Part shown: positions 1 through 6,193 of the stretch, piece after piece
How the letters are laid out: the number at the start of each line of letters is the position of its first letter
Numbering within the stretch: the stretch's first letter is position 1
Assembly (NCBI GenBank): GCA_937894935.1
Contig: CALAYC010000187.1
Coordinates: forward strand, 1 to 12,744
Origin: an uncultured Verrucomicrobiota bacterium
GTDB taxonomy: Bacteria; Verrucomicrobiota; Verrucomicrobiia; Limisphaerales; JADLHS01
DNA: 12,744 bases
Direction of reading: 5' to 3'
The notes under the pieces: model-generated
The model's input: the letters and a program-made list of their open reading frames with translations, nothing else
What the model was told of the DNA's origin: nothing
Database searches by the model: none
Program-made: the position numbers and the translations under genes

Positions 1-909
1 ATAACCTTCACGCGTGAAATGTTCCGGCGGATCGAACACCGGATAGTGCAGCGTCTTGAAATCGAATTCCACGTTGCACTTCTCGGCCACCTCCAGCGTA
101 TTCATGACCGCTTCCGGGACCTCGGCAAACCGTGCCTTCATCTCCTCGGCGCTGCGCAGATAAAACTGTTCCGGCACGTAACCCGCGCTCATCCGGTTCG
201 GGTTGCTCAGCAAATCCTGCGTGCCGATGCACACCAGACAATCGTGGGCGTGCGAATGACTTTTCTCGATGTAATGAACGTCATTCGTCGCCACCAATTT
301 CAACCCGAACTCCTTCGCCCACGGAATCAGATACCGATTCACCTTCGCCTGTTCGGGAATACCGTGATTCTGTAATTCGAGATAAAAATTCTCCGGCCCG
401 AGCGTTTGTTTGAACCAGTCAATCGCCGCGCGCGCCTTATCGAGCTGGTCGGTGATAATCGCCTGCGGCACTTCGCTCGCCAGACAACCGGACAACGCAA
501 TCAATCCGTCTTTGCATTGCGCGAGAATTTCTTTGTCGATCCGCGGCTTGTAATAATAACCCTCCAGATGCGCCGACGTGGTGAGTTTGACCAGATTTTT
601 GTAGCCGACCTGATCTTTGGCCAGCAACACGAGATGGTTGTAAACGTCTTTGCCGCCGGACGAAGATTTCTTTTCCAGGCGCGACCCCGGCGCCACGTAC
701 ACCTCGCAACCGATAATCGGCTTGATGCCTTTATCGCGCGCCTCCTTCCAGAAATCCACCACACCATGCATCGCCCCGTGATCGGTGATAGCCAGCGCGG
801 GAAATTTCAGTTCGTGCGCCTTATCGACCAATTTGTCCAGACGACATGCGCCATCGAGCAACGAATACTCGGTGTGCAGATGCAAATGGACAAAATCAGC
901 GTGCGACAT
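1..909 (-). CDS. dnaE: DNA polymerase III alpha subunit, N-terminal part (PHP domain), cut by window edge
   Basis: This is the replicative polymerase subunit that extends DNA inside the Pol III holoenzyme. Only the first 303 codons are present; the gene continues past the left edge. The start is ATG at 909, opening MSHADFVHLHLHTEYSLLDG. The HLHLHTEYSLLDG stretch (residues 8-20) and ITDHGAMHG (residues 41-49) are the histidine-rich motifs that begin the PHP domain of bacterial DnaE. Further on, YLELQNHG and LVATNDVHY are also typical of the family. The metal-ligand-type histidines are kept, so the PHP domain may be an active proofreading type, unlike the degenerate one of E. coli; that is inference. 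No stop occurs in the frame. Only a weak GGGATGCC precedes the start. The gene lies 78 bases downstream of the NERD gene on the same strand. dnaE1 and dnaE2 types cannot be separated from this fragment alone, but the replicative type fits best. Confidence 0.95.
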   Translation of the reverse strand, partial: MSHADFVHLHLHTEYSLLDGACRLDKLVDKAHELKFPALAITDHGAMHGVVDFWKEARDKGIKPIIGCEVYVAPGSRLEKKSSSGGKDVYNHLVLLAKDQVGYKNLVKLTTSAHLEGYYYKPRIDKEILAQCKDGLIALSGCLASEVPQAIITDQLDKARAAIDWFKQTLGPENFYLELQNHGIPEQAKVNRYLIPWAKEFGLKLVATNDVHYIEKSHSHAHDCLVCIGTQDLLSNPNRMSAGYVPEQFYLRSAEEMKARFAEVPEAVMNTLEVAEKCNVEFDFKTLHYPVFDPPEHFTREGY

Positions 910-987
910 GGCATCCCAAACTTAGCGCGGCATCCGAACGAGACGCAAGGAAGGGTTGCTGACAATGCGAGGCGCACCGCGCTCAGG

Positions 988-1872
988 TCAGAATTCCACG
1001 TCGCGGCATTTGTCGTCCAAGGCAGCAACGATGCGTTGCACTTGCGCTGCATCCAGCTTTGGGCTCTGACCGCGGAGGAATTTCGTGAGGTAACCTGTGT
1101 TCATCACCTTGACCGGGAAATTGCCTTTCGTTTCCACATACCAACCGGGAATAACGACGACCGGCTCGACGACCACAGGTTCGGCAGTTCGTTTGGCCAA
1201 GTATTCCGCTAACCATTTTGCATTACGCTCAACCTGCTCAATGGCATTCGGGTCGTGACCACAGGGGAAAATTAACCGCCGCCCATCATATTCAACGACA
1301 TGCTCTGGCTTGCCGTTTCGACTGCCACGCCGGCGGCGGGCTTTGGCTTCAATCGCAAACACACCTCGCGGTCCGACAACGATATGATCAATGTTGCCAC
1401 ACTGTTCCGTTTGCAAATCATGGAAAACGCGATAGCCGGCATCCGCCGCTTCGTGTAAGGCTTCAGCTACCGCCTGCTCGCCCCGAAGGCCCAGGCGGGC
1501 ATTTCGCAACTCATCTATCAAGCGATATGCCTTATAAGCCGATTTGGCGCTGAATCCCGCAAAGGTAAACAACGCCAGTGCCGATCCCCAAACATACTTT
1601 GAACCGACCGCGAATTGAATTCCGACGACATGCGCGAGACCGCCACTGATAGTTCCAAATAAGCACGCCATCATTAAGCGCTCTAAGCCTTGATCCGCTA
1701 ATTCTTCAACGCGCAATCCAAGTGAGTAGCCCGCAGGCCGAAGCAGTTTCTCTTGCTGCGGCGGTTTATGTGTCTGCCATTTACGTCGCTGCCACAGGAA
1801 GGCGAAAACGAACACTGTTACAGGAATTGCCATGCCGGCAAATACAGCAATTGTTGCGGGGTTCATTGTCAT
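988..1872 (-). CDS. Membrane-anchored NERD-domain (nuclease-related) protein
   Basis: This is a predicted 294-residue membrane protein with a cytosolic NERD domain, a nuclease-like fold of the restriction-endonuclease superfamily. Segment 3-27 is hydrophobic, and a hydrophobic pair lies at roughly 65-110. The NERD domain starts near residue 128. The expected catalytic pattern is visible: GE (E132), NIDH (D162) and IEAK (E175, K177), which together make a PD-(D/E)xK-like core, followed by a helix IEQVERNAKWL with Q213. ATG at 1872 is preferred over an in-frame GTG at 1881 for two reasons: AAGAGG stands 8 bases upstream, and the ATG overlaps the stop of the ASCH gene as ATGA. It is the last gene of a DUF1294-ASCH-NERD set. 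NERD proteins have been linked to DNA processing, but the substrate of this one is unknown. Family assignment is firm and function is not. Confidence 0.85.
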   Translation of the reverse strand: MTMNPATIAVFAGMAIPVTVFVFAFLWQRRKWQTHKPPQQEKLLRPAGYSLGLRVEELADQGLERLMMACLFGTISGGLAHVVGIQFAVGSKYVWGSALALFTFAGFSAKSAYKAYRLIDELRNARLGLRGEQAVAEALHEAADAGYRVFHDLQTEQCGNIDHIVVGPRGVFAIEAKARRRRGSRNGKPEHVVEYDGRRLIFPCGHDPNAIEQVERNAKWLAEYLAKRTAEPVVVEPVVVIPGWYVETKGNFPVKVMNTGYLTKFLRGQSPKLDAAQVQRIVAALDDKCRDVEF

Positions 1873-2150
1873 GCTCGCCACCTCTTGATTTTCAAAATGC
1901 GACCGAGCCGAATGGCGTAGTAAGGTTGGCCACTTTTGCGAATCCGACGAACGCCCAGAAATTCCACCTGCATTTCCGGCGCTTTGGTCGCGTAACCGTT
2001 TCGAAACTGAATGACATCATATTTCCGTCCCTCCAACCGGCTGCGCCAATGCGGTGTCCGGGCGCGGTATTCGATGCGCTTCGTCCCTGCGGCAATCGCA
2101 GCAAAGAATTCGCGATGCAGGTTGAGGTGCAGAATATTTAATCGTTTCAT
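1869..2150 (-). CDS. ASCH-domain protein (putative RNA-binding)
   Basis: A 93-residue protein made almost entirely of an ASCH (ASC-1 homology) domain. The signature GxKxxExR is visible as GTKRIEYR (residues 22-29). It is followed by a basic stretch with TPHW and LEGRKYDVIQFRNGY, where the family has its beta-barrel strands. ASCH is a small PUA-like fold that is thought to bind RNA and in some cases acts as an amidohydrolase or nuclease; which applies here cannot be told. The C-terminus is very basic (KIKRWR), in keeping with nucleic-acid binding. The start ATG at 2150 overlaps the stop of the DUF1294 gene (ATGA). Its own stop overlaps the ATG of the NERD gene in the same way, so the three are probably translated in a coupled fashion. 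No good ribosome binding site stands before it. Confidence 0.8.
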   Translation of the reverse strand: MKRLNILHLNLHREFFAAIAAGTKRIEYRARTPHWRSRLEGRKYDVIQFRNGYATKAPEMQVEFLGVRRIRKSGQPYYAIRLGRILKIKRWRA

Positions 2151-2536
2151 TTCCGGCGGCTTGATGTCTGTTCGAGATATTTCAATGTGGCGCGCGAGTA
2201 TTGCCAGCTGTGTAACGAATCAAAGGCGACGAACTGATATAGCAGCACGATCAGCCAGAACACAAATTGATAGCTGAATTTGGAGCATTTGTGTTTCAGT
2301 CGGCGTTGGGCGAGGAACGCCCCGGGCCAACCACCCAGCAACTCCAGCAGATGCAGATTGACTTCCGGAATCCGCCACAGGCTTTCCTTGGCGCGACGTT
2401 TGTCCATCGCGTAAACCCAATACGTAATCCCACTCATCACCAACGTCCAAATACCCAACCAATAGAATCCCGGCCCGAGCCGGTAACCGGCATAAACCGG
2501 AATCGCCAGCAATGCGGCAACAATCAAGAAATTCAT
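2147..2536 (-). CDS. DUF1294 family small membrane protein
   Basis: A 129-residue protein with hydrophobic segments at about 2-19, 22-42 and 90-105. The DUF1294 signature is clear in the middle: DKRRAK (residues 45-50), RIPEVNLHLLELLGGWPG (55-72) and the RHK-like basic turn LKHKCSKFSYQFVF. The function of DUF1294 is unknown. ATG at 2536 gives a first residue directly before a membrane segment. A longer frame opening with TTG at 2641 would add 35 polar residues not expected for the family, so the shorter form is chosen. No Shine-Dalgarno sequence precedes ATG 2536. Instead a 21-codon upstream ORF ends on it as ATGA. Its own stop overlaps the ASCH start. It is the first full-size gene of the cluster and is divergent from the gene at 2780. 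Confidence 0.8.
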   Translation of the reverse strand: MNFLIVAALLAIPVYAGYRLGPGFYWLGIWTLVMSGITYWVYAMDKRRAKESLWRIPEVNLHLLELLGGWPGAFLAQRRLKHKCSKFSYQFVFWLIVLLYQFVAFDSLHSWQYSRATLKYLEQTSSRRK

Positions 2537-2598
2537 GCGACGAGGAAGCGCGTTTGGCGCACCGCGGTCAATTCCTGAAGCTTGTCCCGAGTCGGCAT
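2533..2598 (-). CDS. Possible 21-residue upstream ORF coupled to the DUF1294 gene
   Basis: ATG at 2598 opens a 21-residue frame (MPTRDKLQELTAVRQTRFLV and one more residue) whose TGA overlaps the DUF1294 start codon as ATGA. The DUF1294 gene lacks its own ribosome binding site, so re-initiation after this short ORF would explain how it is translated. Against it, no clear Shine-Dalgarno sequence precedes ATG 2598 and the peptide resembles nothing I recognise. It may be a chance frame. Confidence 0.25.
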   Translation of the reverse strand: MPTRDKLQELTAVRQTRFLVA

Positions 2599-2685
2599 GG
2601 CGGGGTTTTACTGAATGCTTTACGCGGCGGCAAGATTCCAACTCAACCCATGCCCGCGTTCAGAGCGGCTGGACCGAAAGGCCCA

Positions 2686-2713
2686 TTGGCACGCGACCGC
2701 GACTCGTTATAGT
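2686..2713 (+). promoter_or_regulatory. Candidate sigma-70-type promoter for the YdhR-like gene
   Basis: TTGGCA (2686-2691) and TATAGT (2708-2713) are separated by 16 bases and point toward the plus-strand gene at 2780. The expected transcript start is near 2720, leaving a leader of about 60 bases. It is the best -35/-10 pair in the divergent intergenic region. The housekeeping consensus of this organism is assumed, not known. Confidence 0.5.
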
Positions 2714-2779
2714 GCCGCGCGTTGTCGGGAGGATAGACCTGCACACTTGCAGCCCGAAGCGGCCTTTTGGATTTCAACT

Positions 2780-3082
2780 ATGATGATTACGAGCATTACC
2801 CGTTTCCCGTTGCCCGCGGAAGCGAAACGCGAAGTTGTCGAGCGGGAACTGAGTGAAGTCGCGCCGCTGTTTCAAGCCGTGCCGGGTCTGGTGCGAAAAT
2901 ATTTTCTGCTGACGCGCGATGGAGCAGTCGCCGGCGGCGTATATCTATGGAAATCGCTGGCCGAGGCGCGCGCATTTTCCGAAGGACCGTTGCGGTCCAT
3001 GGTGCGCGACAAGTTTGCCGTTGAACCGGAGATCACTTATTTCGATACGCCGGTGATCGTGGAAAATTTGAAGCCCAACTGA
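2780..3082 (+). CDS. Small YdhR-like (ABM-type) putative monooxygenase
   Basis: A 100-residue protein of the dimeric alpha-beta barrel type, resembling the putative monooxygenase family of E. coli YdhR. Recognisable parts are the opening strand MMITSITRFPL, the helix of about 14-30, PGLVRKYFLL (about 36-45), GGVYLWKSLAEARAFSEGP (about 53-71) and a closing strand EITYFDTPVIVEN. Members of this family are small soluble proteins; a role in oxidising aromatic substrates is proposed but rarely proven. ATG 2780 is chosen because the family N-terminus begins right there. The open frame runs farther upstream, but the extra residues are basic and unlike the family. No strong ribosome binding site is seen. 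It is the only convincing plus-strand gene in the window and is divergent from the DUF1294 cluster. Confidence 0.8.
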   Translation: MMITSITRFPLPAEAKREVVERELSEVAPLFQAVPGLVRKYFLLTRDGAVAGGVYLWKSLAEARAFSEGPLRSMVRDKFAVEPEITYFDTPVIVENLKPN

Positions 3083-3088
3083 CAAGAA

Positions 3089-3132
3089 CCGCCGTCGCGC
3101 GCTAACCCCCAACAAGTAAGACGCGACGGCGG
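3089..3132. terminator. GC-rich inverted repeat after the YdhR-like gene, possible terminator
   Basis: CCGCCGTCGCG (3089-3099) and CGCGACGGCGG (3122-3132) form a perfect 11-base-pair stem with a 22-base loop. It begins 6 bases after the stop of the plus-strand gene and lies between that gene and the convergent YfiR gene. This is where a terminator serving both strands would sit. There is no run of T on either side, so it is not a classic intrinsic terminator. Confidence 0.4.
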
Positions 3133-3359
3133 CCAACCAACCCTGTTCGGAGTTCCCCAACTCCCAACCTCTACTTTTATATCGGAACACGGGTGTTCGT
3201 GTTGAGCCCAAAACGTTCCGGAAATTTGCCAATCGCCGTGCAAAAATTGTCCAGCCCCAGCCGCAGTATAAAGGTCATTTCATAACGCGCACCGGGCGCG
3301 TGATAATCAAGATTTCCTTCTGTCGCCATTCGGTCGGCGCGGAAGATGGCGAAGCAAGT
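3133..3359. other. Intergenic stretch between convergent genes, with a 50-codon open frame
   Basis: No convincing gene is seen here. On the minus strand, a frame from ATG 3329 to TAA 3177 encodes 50 residues containing GARYEMTFILRLGLDNF. It is in the same frame as the YfiR gene, directly after its TGA at 3360-3362, with 10 sense codons before the ATG. It has no ribosome binding site and no family I recognise. It could be a tail that once belonged to a longer product, a remnant of a downstream gene, or chance. Confidence 0.3.
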
Positions 3360-3992
3360 TCATGGGTCGGGAGCCGGAGTTGATTTGCGGCGCACCGTTT
3401 TCGCGAGTTGCAACAATTTGGAACTGATGCGGATGTTGCCATGTTCCGCCTCCGTCAGATTGATTTCGAATCGAATCCGATCCGCTTCTGTGGTGAACGT
3501 GATGATCCCGCCCGAAGCAGCGAACCCCTTCGTTTCTCCCACCGTCAACACGCCGGCTTGATGCAAATCCGACAAGTGATCAACGATCTGACTTTCCGCT
3601 GCCGGCGTGACAAAGAGTAAATGGACGTTCGTGCTGGCGGCGGCCGAACTGAGATTGGTCACCACAAACGTGCGACCCGCTTGAGTGCGACCCTCGACCG
3701 CTTTGGCAAGTTCGCCGCCGAACGGATTAGCTCCCAACACGCCGATGACAATGGGCGCTTCCGCGTCAGCGAACCGATTCGTAGGCCAGTCGATGAACTT
3801 GGTGAAGTTGTAGAGAAACGCTGCTTTGAGTTGATATTCCTTGCTGACCTGTTGCGCGTTGGCGAAGTAGGAGAAGAACAGGTTCAGCCCGAGCAGCAAC
3901 AGGCAAATCCAGCCCGCCCGGCTGATCCGCGCAAAACGGAAACAAGCCGGTGCAACAAATGAACCGTTGGCGATGAGCGTCCGCGGTGTCAT
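3360..3992 (-). CDS. YfiR family (DUF4154) periplasmic protein
   Basis: A 210-residue exported protein. The N-terminus has a basic stretch followed by a hydrophobic segment (about 27-44) and an ANA-Q site near 44-47, a plausible signal peptidase cleavage point. The mature part carries the family hallmarks: EYQLKAAFLYNFTKFIDWP (52-70), IVIGVLGANPFG (81-92), a central VHLLFVTP (123-130), VLTVGE (148-153), and the closing RFEINLTEAEHGNIRISSKL (174-193) followed by LQLAK. In Pseudomonas, YfiR restrains the membrane diguanylate cyclase YfiN from the periplasm. Other members sit beside receptors and sensor kinases. Cysteines that form disulfides in the Pseudomonas protein are absent from the mature part here. 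ATG 3992 lies 14 bases after the stop of the TonB receptor gene, so the two are likely co-transcribed. No diguanylate cyclase follows. Confidence 0.88.
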   Translation of the reverse strand: MTPRTLIANGSFVAPACFRFARISRAGWICLLLLGLNLFFSYFANAQQVSKEYQLKAAFLYNFTKFIDWPTNRFADAEAPIVIGVLGANPFGGELAKAVEGRTQAGRTFVVTNLSSAAASTNVHLLFVTPAAESQIVDHLSDLHQAGVLTVGETKGFAASGGIITFTTEADRIRFEINLTEAEHGNIRISSKLLQLAKTVRRKSTPAPDP

Positions 3993-4006
3993 GCGTTCAG
4001 GCCGAT

Positions 4007-6013
4007 TCAGAATTTCCACGTTACCCTTCCAAAAAATCCGCGCGGCACTTCGGCAACCACCGCGAGCGGATCCGGCCGGTATTCCAGGTGACTTCGGTCG
4101 AACAGATTTTGACCCACCAGCGAAAGTTCGAGATTCGACGTCGGGCGATAACGCAATTGCACATCTGCCGTGATGTAACTCGGAACGGAACGGATGGCGT
4201 CCACGTATCGGGCCTGAATATCGAGACTCCAATGCGATGAAAAATCGTACGCCGAGCGCAGGGTGATCTGATTACGTGGCGCCCCGTCTTCAGCCCACTG
4301 CGGATCGGTCATCGGGACGATGCTGTAATTATGCGTTACCAGAAGCGAATATCCCCCGATGAGTCGCCACTTATCCGTTGCCGCAAATGTAATCGCCAGT
4401 TCGCCGCCCCACGTGTAACCGTACTCGTAATTGCCGAACGGCATCACCGCGACACCGGGCGCGCCGGGAATAAATTGAGTAATCGCGCCCACGGAACCCA
4501 CGTCGTCGTAATCGTTGTAGAACGCGTTGACTTCGACATTGAGGCGGCTGGTGGGTTGAAATCGGCAACCGATTTCGTACGCCCAGAGTTTCTCCGCATC
4601 AAGCTGCGGGTTGCCGAAAATCGTCGGCACATAATTGAATCCACCGGGTCCGACGATGGGCGAACCGTATGGGAAAGCGATGAGGTTCATCGCTTCCACT
4701 TGACTCGGCGTGCGCACGGCGCGGGAAATTGCCGCCCACAACGTCTGGCGTTCCGTGGGTTTGAACGTCGCCCGCACGGTGGGTTGCACTTCCCAACCGG
4801 TGAAATCGTTGTGCTCCAGTTTCGTGCCAACGGTCAGCGTGAACTTATCCGGAATCGCGTGCCAGTCGTTCTGCACGAATGCACTGCCCAAATGTAAATC
4901 AAACGCGCGATCCAATACGCTGACCAGCGGCGTGGTCGCTTTTAACTCGTTGTTAATGTACCGATAACCCAGTCCCCACACGACGTCGTTGTGCTCGCTC
5001 CAGCCGAACGTGTGTTGAAACGTGAGATCCATCGTGTCCACTTCACTGTGCGCGCGAAGCATTTCATCACGACAGGTTCGATCCATGTAGGTCTGAATTT
5101 CGTAATTCGACCGGTCGGAAAGCGTCTGTTTCCAGCGCCCAATCAGATTGACGTTGAATGCGTCCGACACGTGGTTGTCCAAATCGGCAAAGGTAAAATC
5201 ACCCTGCCACGTGGCCTGTGAATCTTCGTCGGGATAATGATCTAACCGGAAACCACCGTGTCCGCTCCACCAACGATCGTCCGCGCGCGCCCCACCGAGC
5301 GCCACGTAATCGTCCGTGCGTTGATACGCGCCGAAGACGCGGAGAAAGGTGTTGGAGGAAATCTGCGTACCGTATCGCGCGCCGCCAAAGGCTTCCCGCA
5401 CCGTGCCGCCGCCGCCGTATATGAGTCCGCCCTGCGTCTCGCGCGCACTGAGCGACACGACATTGATGACGCCATTCACCGCATTCGCGCCCCACACCGA
5501 CGCGCCCGGACCGCGAATCACTTCAATCCGATCCAGGTCCGCGAGCATCGTCTGTTGCAAATCCCAATACACACCGGCGAAGAGCGGCGTGTAAACCGCG
5601 CGACCATCCACCAGCACGAGCAATTTATTGGCGTAGATTCCGTTGAAGCCGCGGGAAGAAATCGCCCACTGACTGGCGTTGTAAGCGCTGACATTCAAGC
5701 CCGGCACCCAACGCAATGCTTCCGGCAATGTCGTGGCCCCGGAACGTTGCAAATCGTCATGGGAAAGAACCGAGATGGCTGCCGCGGCATCGCCACGGCG
5801 TTGTTCGCGTTTCGAAACCGACGTGACGGTTTCGTTCAGCAATTGTTCCAGGCTCAGGTCGGCGAAGTTCTGCATCTTCTCCGCCGCGCGAAGTGTCGGG
5901 TGTCCCAGCACCAGAATCACACTCAGCAAGACCAAACCGCCACGGCGAATCGCAGCAGAAAAGAAAGATCGAACGCACCCGCCATGACAACAGGTTTTAC
6001 GATGTGATTTCAA
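4007..6013 (-). CDS. TonB-dependent outer-membrane receptor
   Basis: An outer-membrane gated barrel that would use TonB-ExbBD energy to import a ligand; the ligand cannot be told. Counted from TTG 6013, the product has 668 residues. A signal sequence has its hydrophobic core near 25-37 and ends around LRAA (41-44). Next comes LSLEQLLNETVTSVSKREQ (53-71), typical of a receptor subfamily often found beside YfiR. The plug domain follows, with GATTLPEALRWVPGLNV, SSRGFNG, LLVLVDGRAVYTPLF and RIEVIRGPGASVWGANAVNG (about 162-181). The rest is a barrel ending in VTWKF, with the terminal Phe expected for outer-membrane insertion. No ATG is available near the 5' end. TTG 6013 has GGAG five bases upstream and is preferred; an in-frame TTG at 6061 would add 16 residues. 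The gene lies upstream of the YfiR gene and downstream of the HD-GYP regulator. Confidence 0.92.
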   Translation of the reverse strand: MKSHRKTCCHGGCVRSFFSAAIRRGGLVLLSVILVLGHPTLRAAEKMQNFADLSLEQLLNETVTSVSKREQRRGDAAAAISVLSHDDLQRSGATTLPEALRWVPGLNVSAYNASQWAISSRGFNGIYANKLLVLVDGRAVYTPLFAGVYWDLQQTMLADLDRIEVIRGPGASVWGANAVNGVINVVSLSARETQGGLIYGGGGTVREAFGGARYGTQISSNTFLRVFGAYQRTDDYVALGGARADDRWWSGHGGFRLDHYPDEDSQATWQGDFTFADLDNHVSDAFNVNLIGRWKQTLSDRSNYEIQTYMDRTCRDEMLRAHSEVDTMDLTFQHTFGWSEHNDVVWGLGYRYINNELKATTPLVSVLDRAFDLHLGSAFVQNDWHAIPDKFTLTVGTKLEHNDFTGWEVQPTVRATFKPTERQTLWAAISRAVRTPSQVEAMNLIAFPYGSPIVGPGGFNYVPTIFGNPQLDAEKLWAYEIGCRFQPTSRLNVEVNAFYNDYDDVGSVGAITQFIPGAPGVAVMPFGNYEYGYTWGGELAITFAATDKWRLIGGYSLLVTHNYSIVPMTDPQWAEDGAPRNQITLRSAYDFSSHWSLDIQARYVDAIRSVPSYITADVQLRYRPTSNLELSLVGQNLFDRSHLEYRPDPLAVVAEVPRGFFGRVTWKF

Positions 6014-6151
6014 ATGGTCTCCGACGTTGGTTCTGAGCGTATTCACAGCATGCGCCTTCAACCATGAAAACGGGGACTTCGGGCCAAGGCTATAATCGGC
6101 GGTGAAGGAGCAAGCTTGAGGCGACCGGCTCGCGATTCACATCGGGAAAAT

Positions 6152-6173
6152 CCTTAGAAAACCTTTAGAAAAC
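6152..6173. repeat. Short tandem direct repeat in the regulator/receptor gap
   Basis: CCTTAGAAAAC (6152-6162) is followed directly by CTTTAGAAAAC (6163-6173), two 11-base units differing at one position. They lie just after the stop of the HD-GYP regulator gene and upstream of the TonB receptor gene, on whose strand they read as TTTTCTAA repeats. The 11-base period is about one helical turn, so a protein-binding site is possible. I see no confident promoter in the rest of this gap (6014-6193). Confidence 0.3.
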
Positions 6174-6193
6174 TGAGTTTGAGCGGAACAGGT

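Noticed and set aside
406..1212. Plus-strand 268-codon open frame
   Set aside because: It runs antisense to dnaE and the NERD gene, both clear families. Its Arg/His-rich product resembles nothing and is the mirror of their codons.
3992..4232. Longer N-terminus for the YfiR protein (start at 4232)
   Set aside because: It would overlap the end of the TonB receptor gene by more than 200 bases and place the signal peptide far inside the protein. ATG 3992 gives a normal signal sequence.
5258..6007. Plus-strand 249-codon open frame
   Set aside because: It is antisense to the well-supported TonB receptor gene. The composition is Arg/His-rich, typical of a shadow frame.
6089..6097. Plus-strand TATAAT
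   Set aside because: No -35 partner and no plus-strand gene follows; it lies opposite the leader of the TonB receptor gene.
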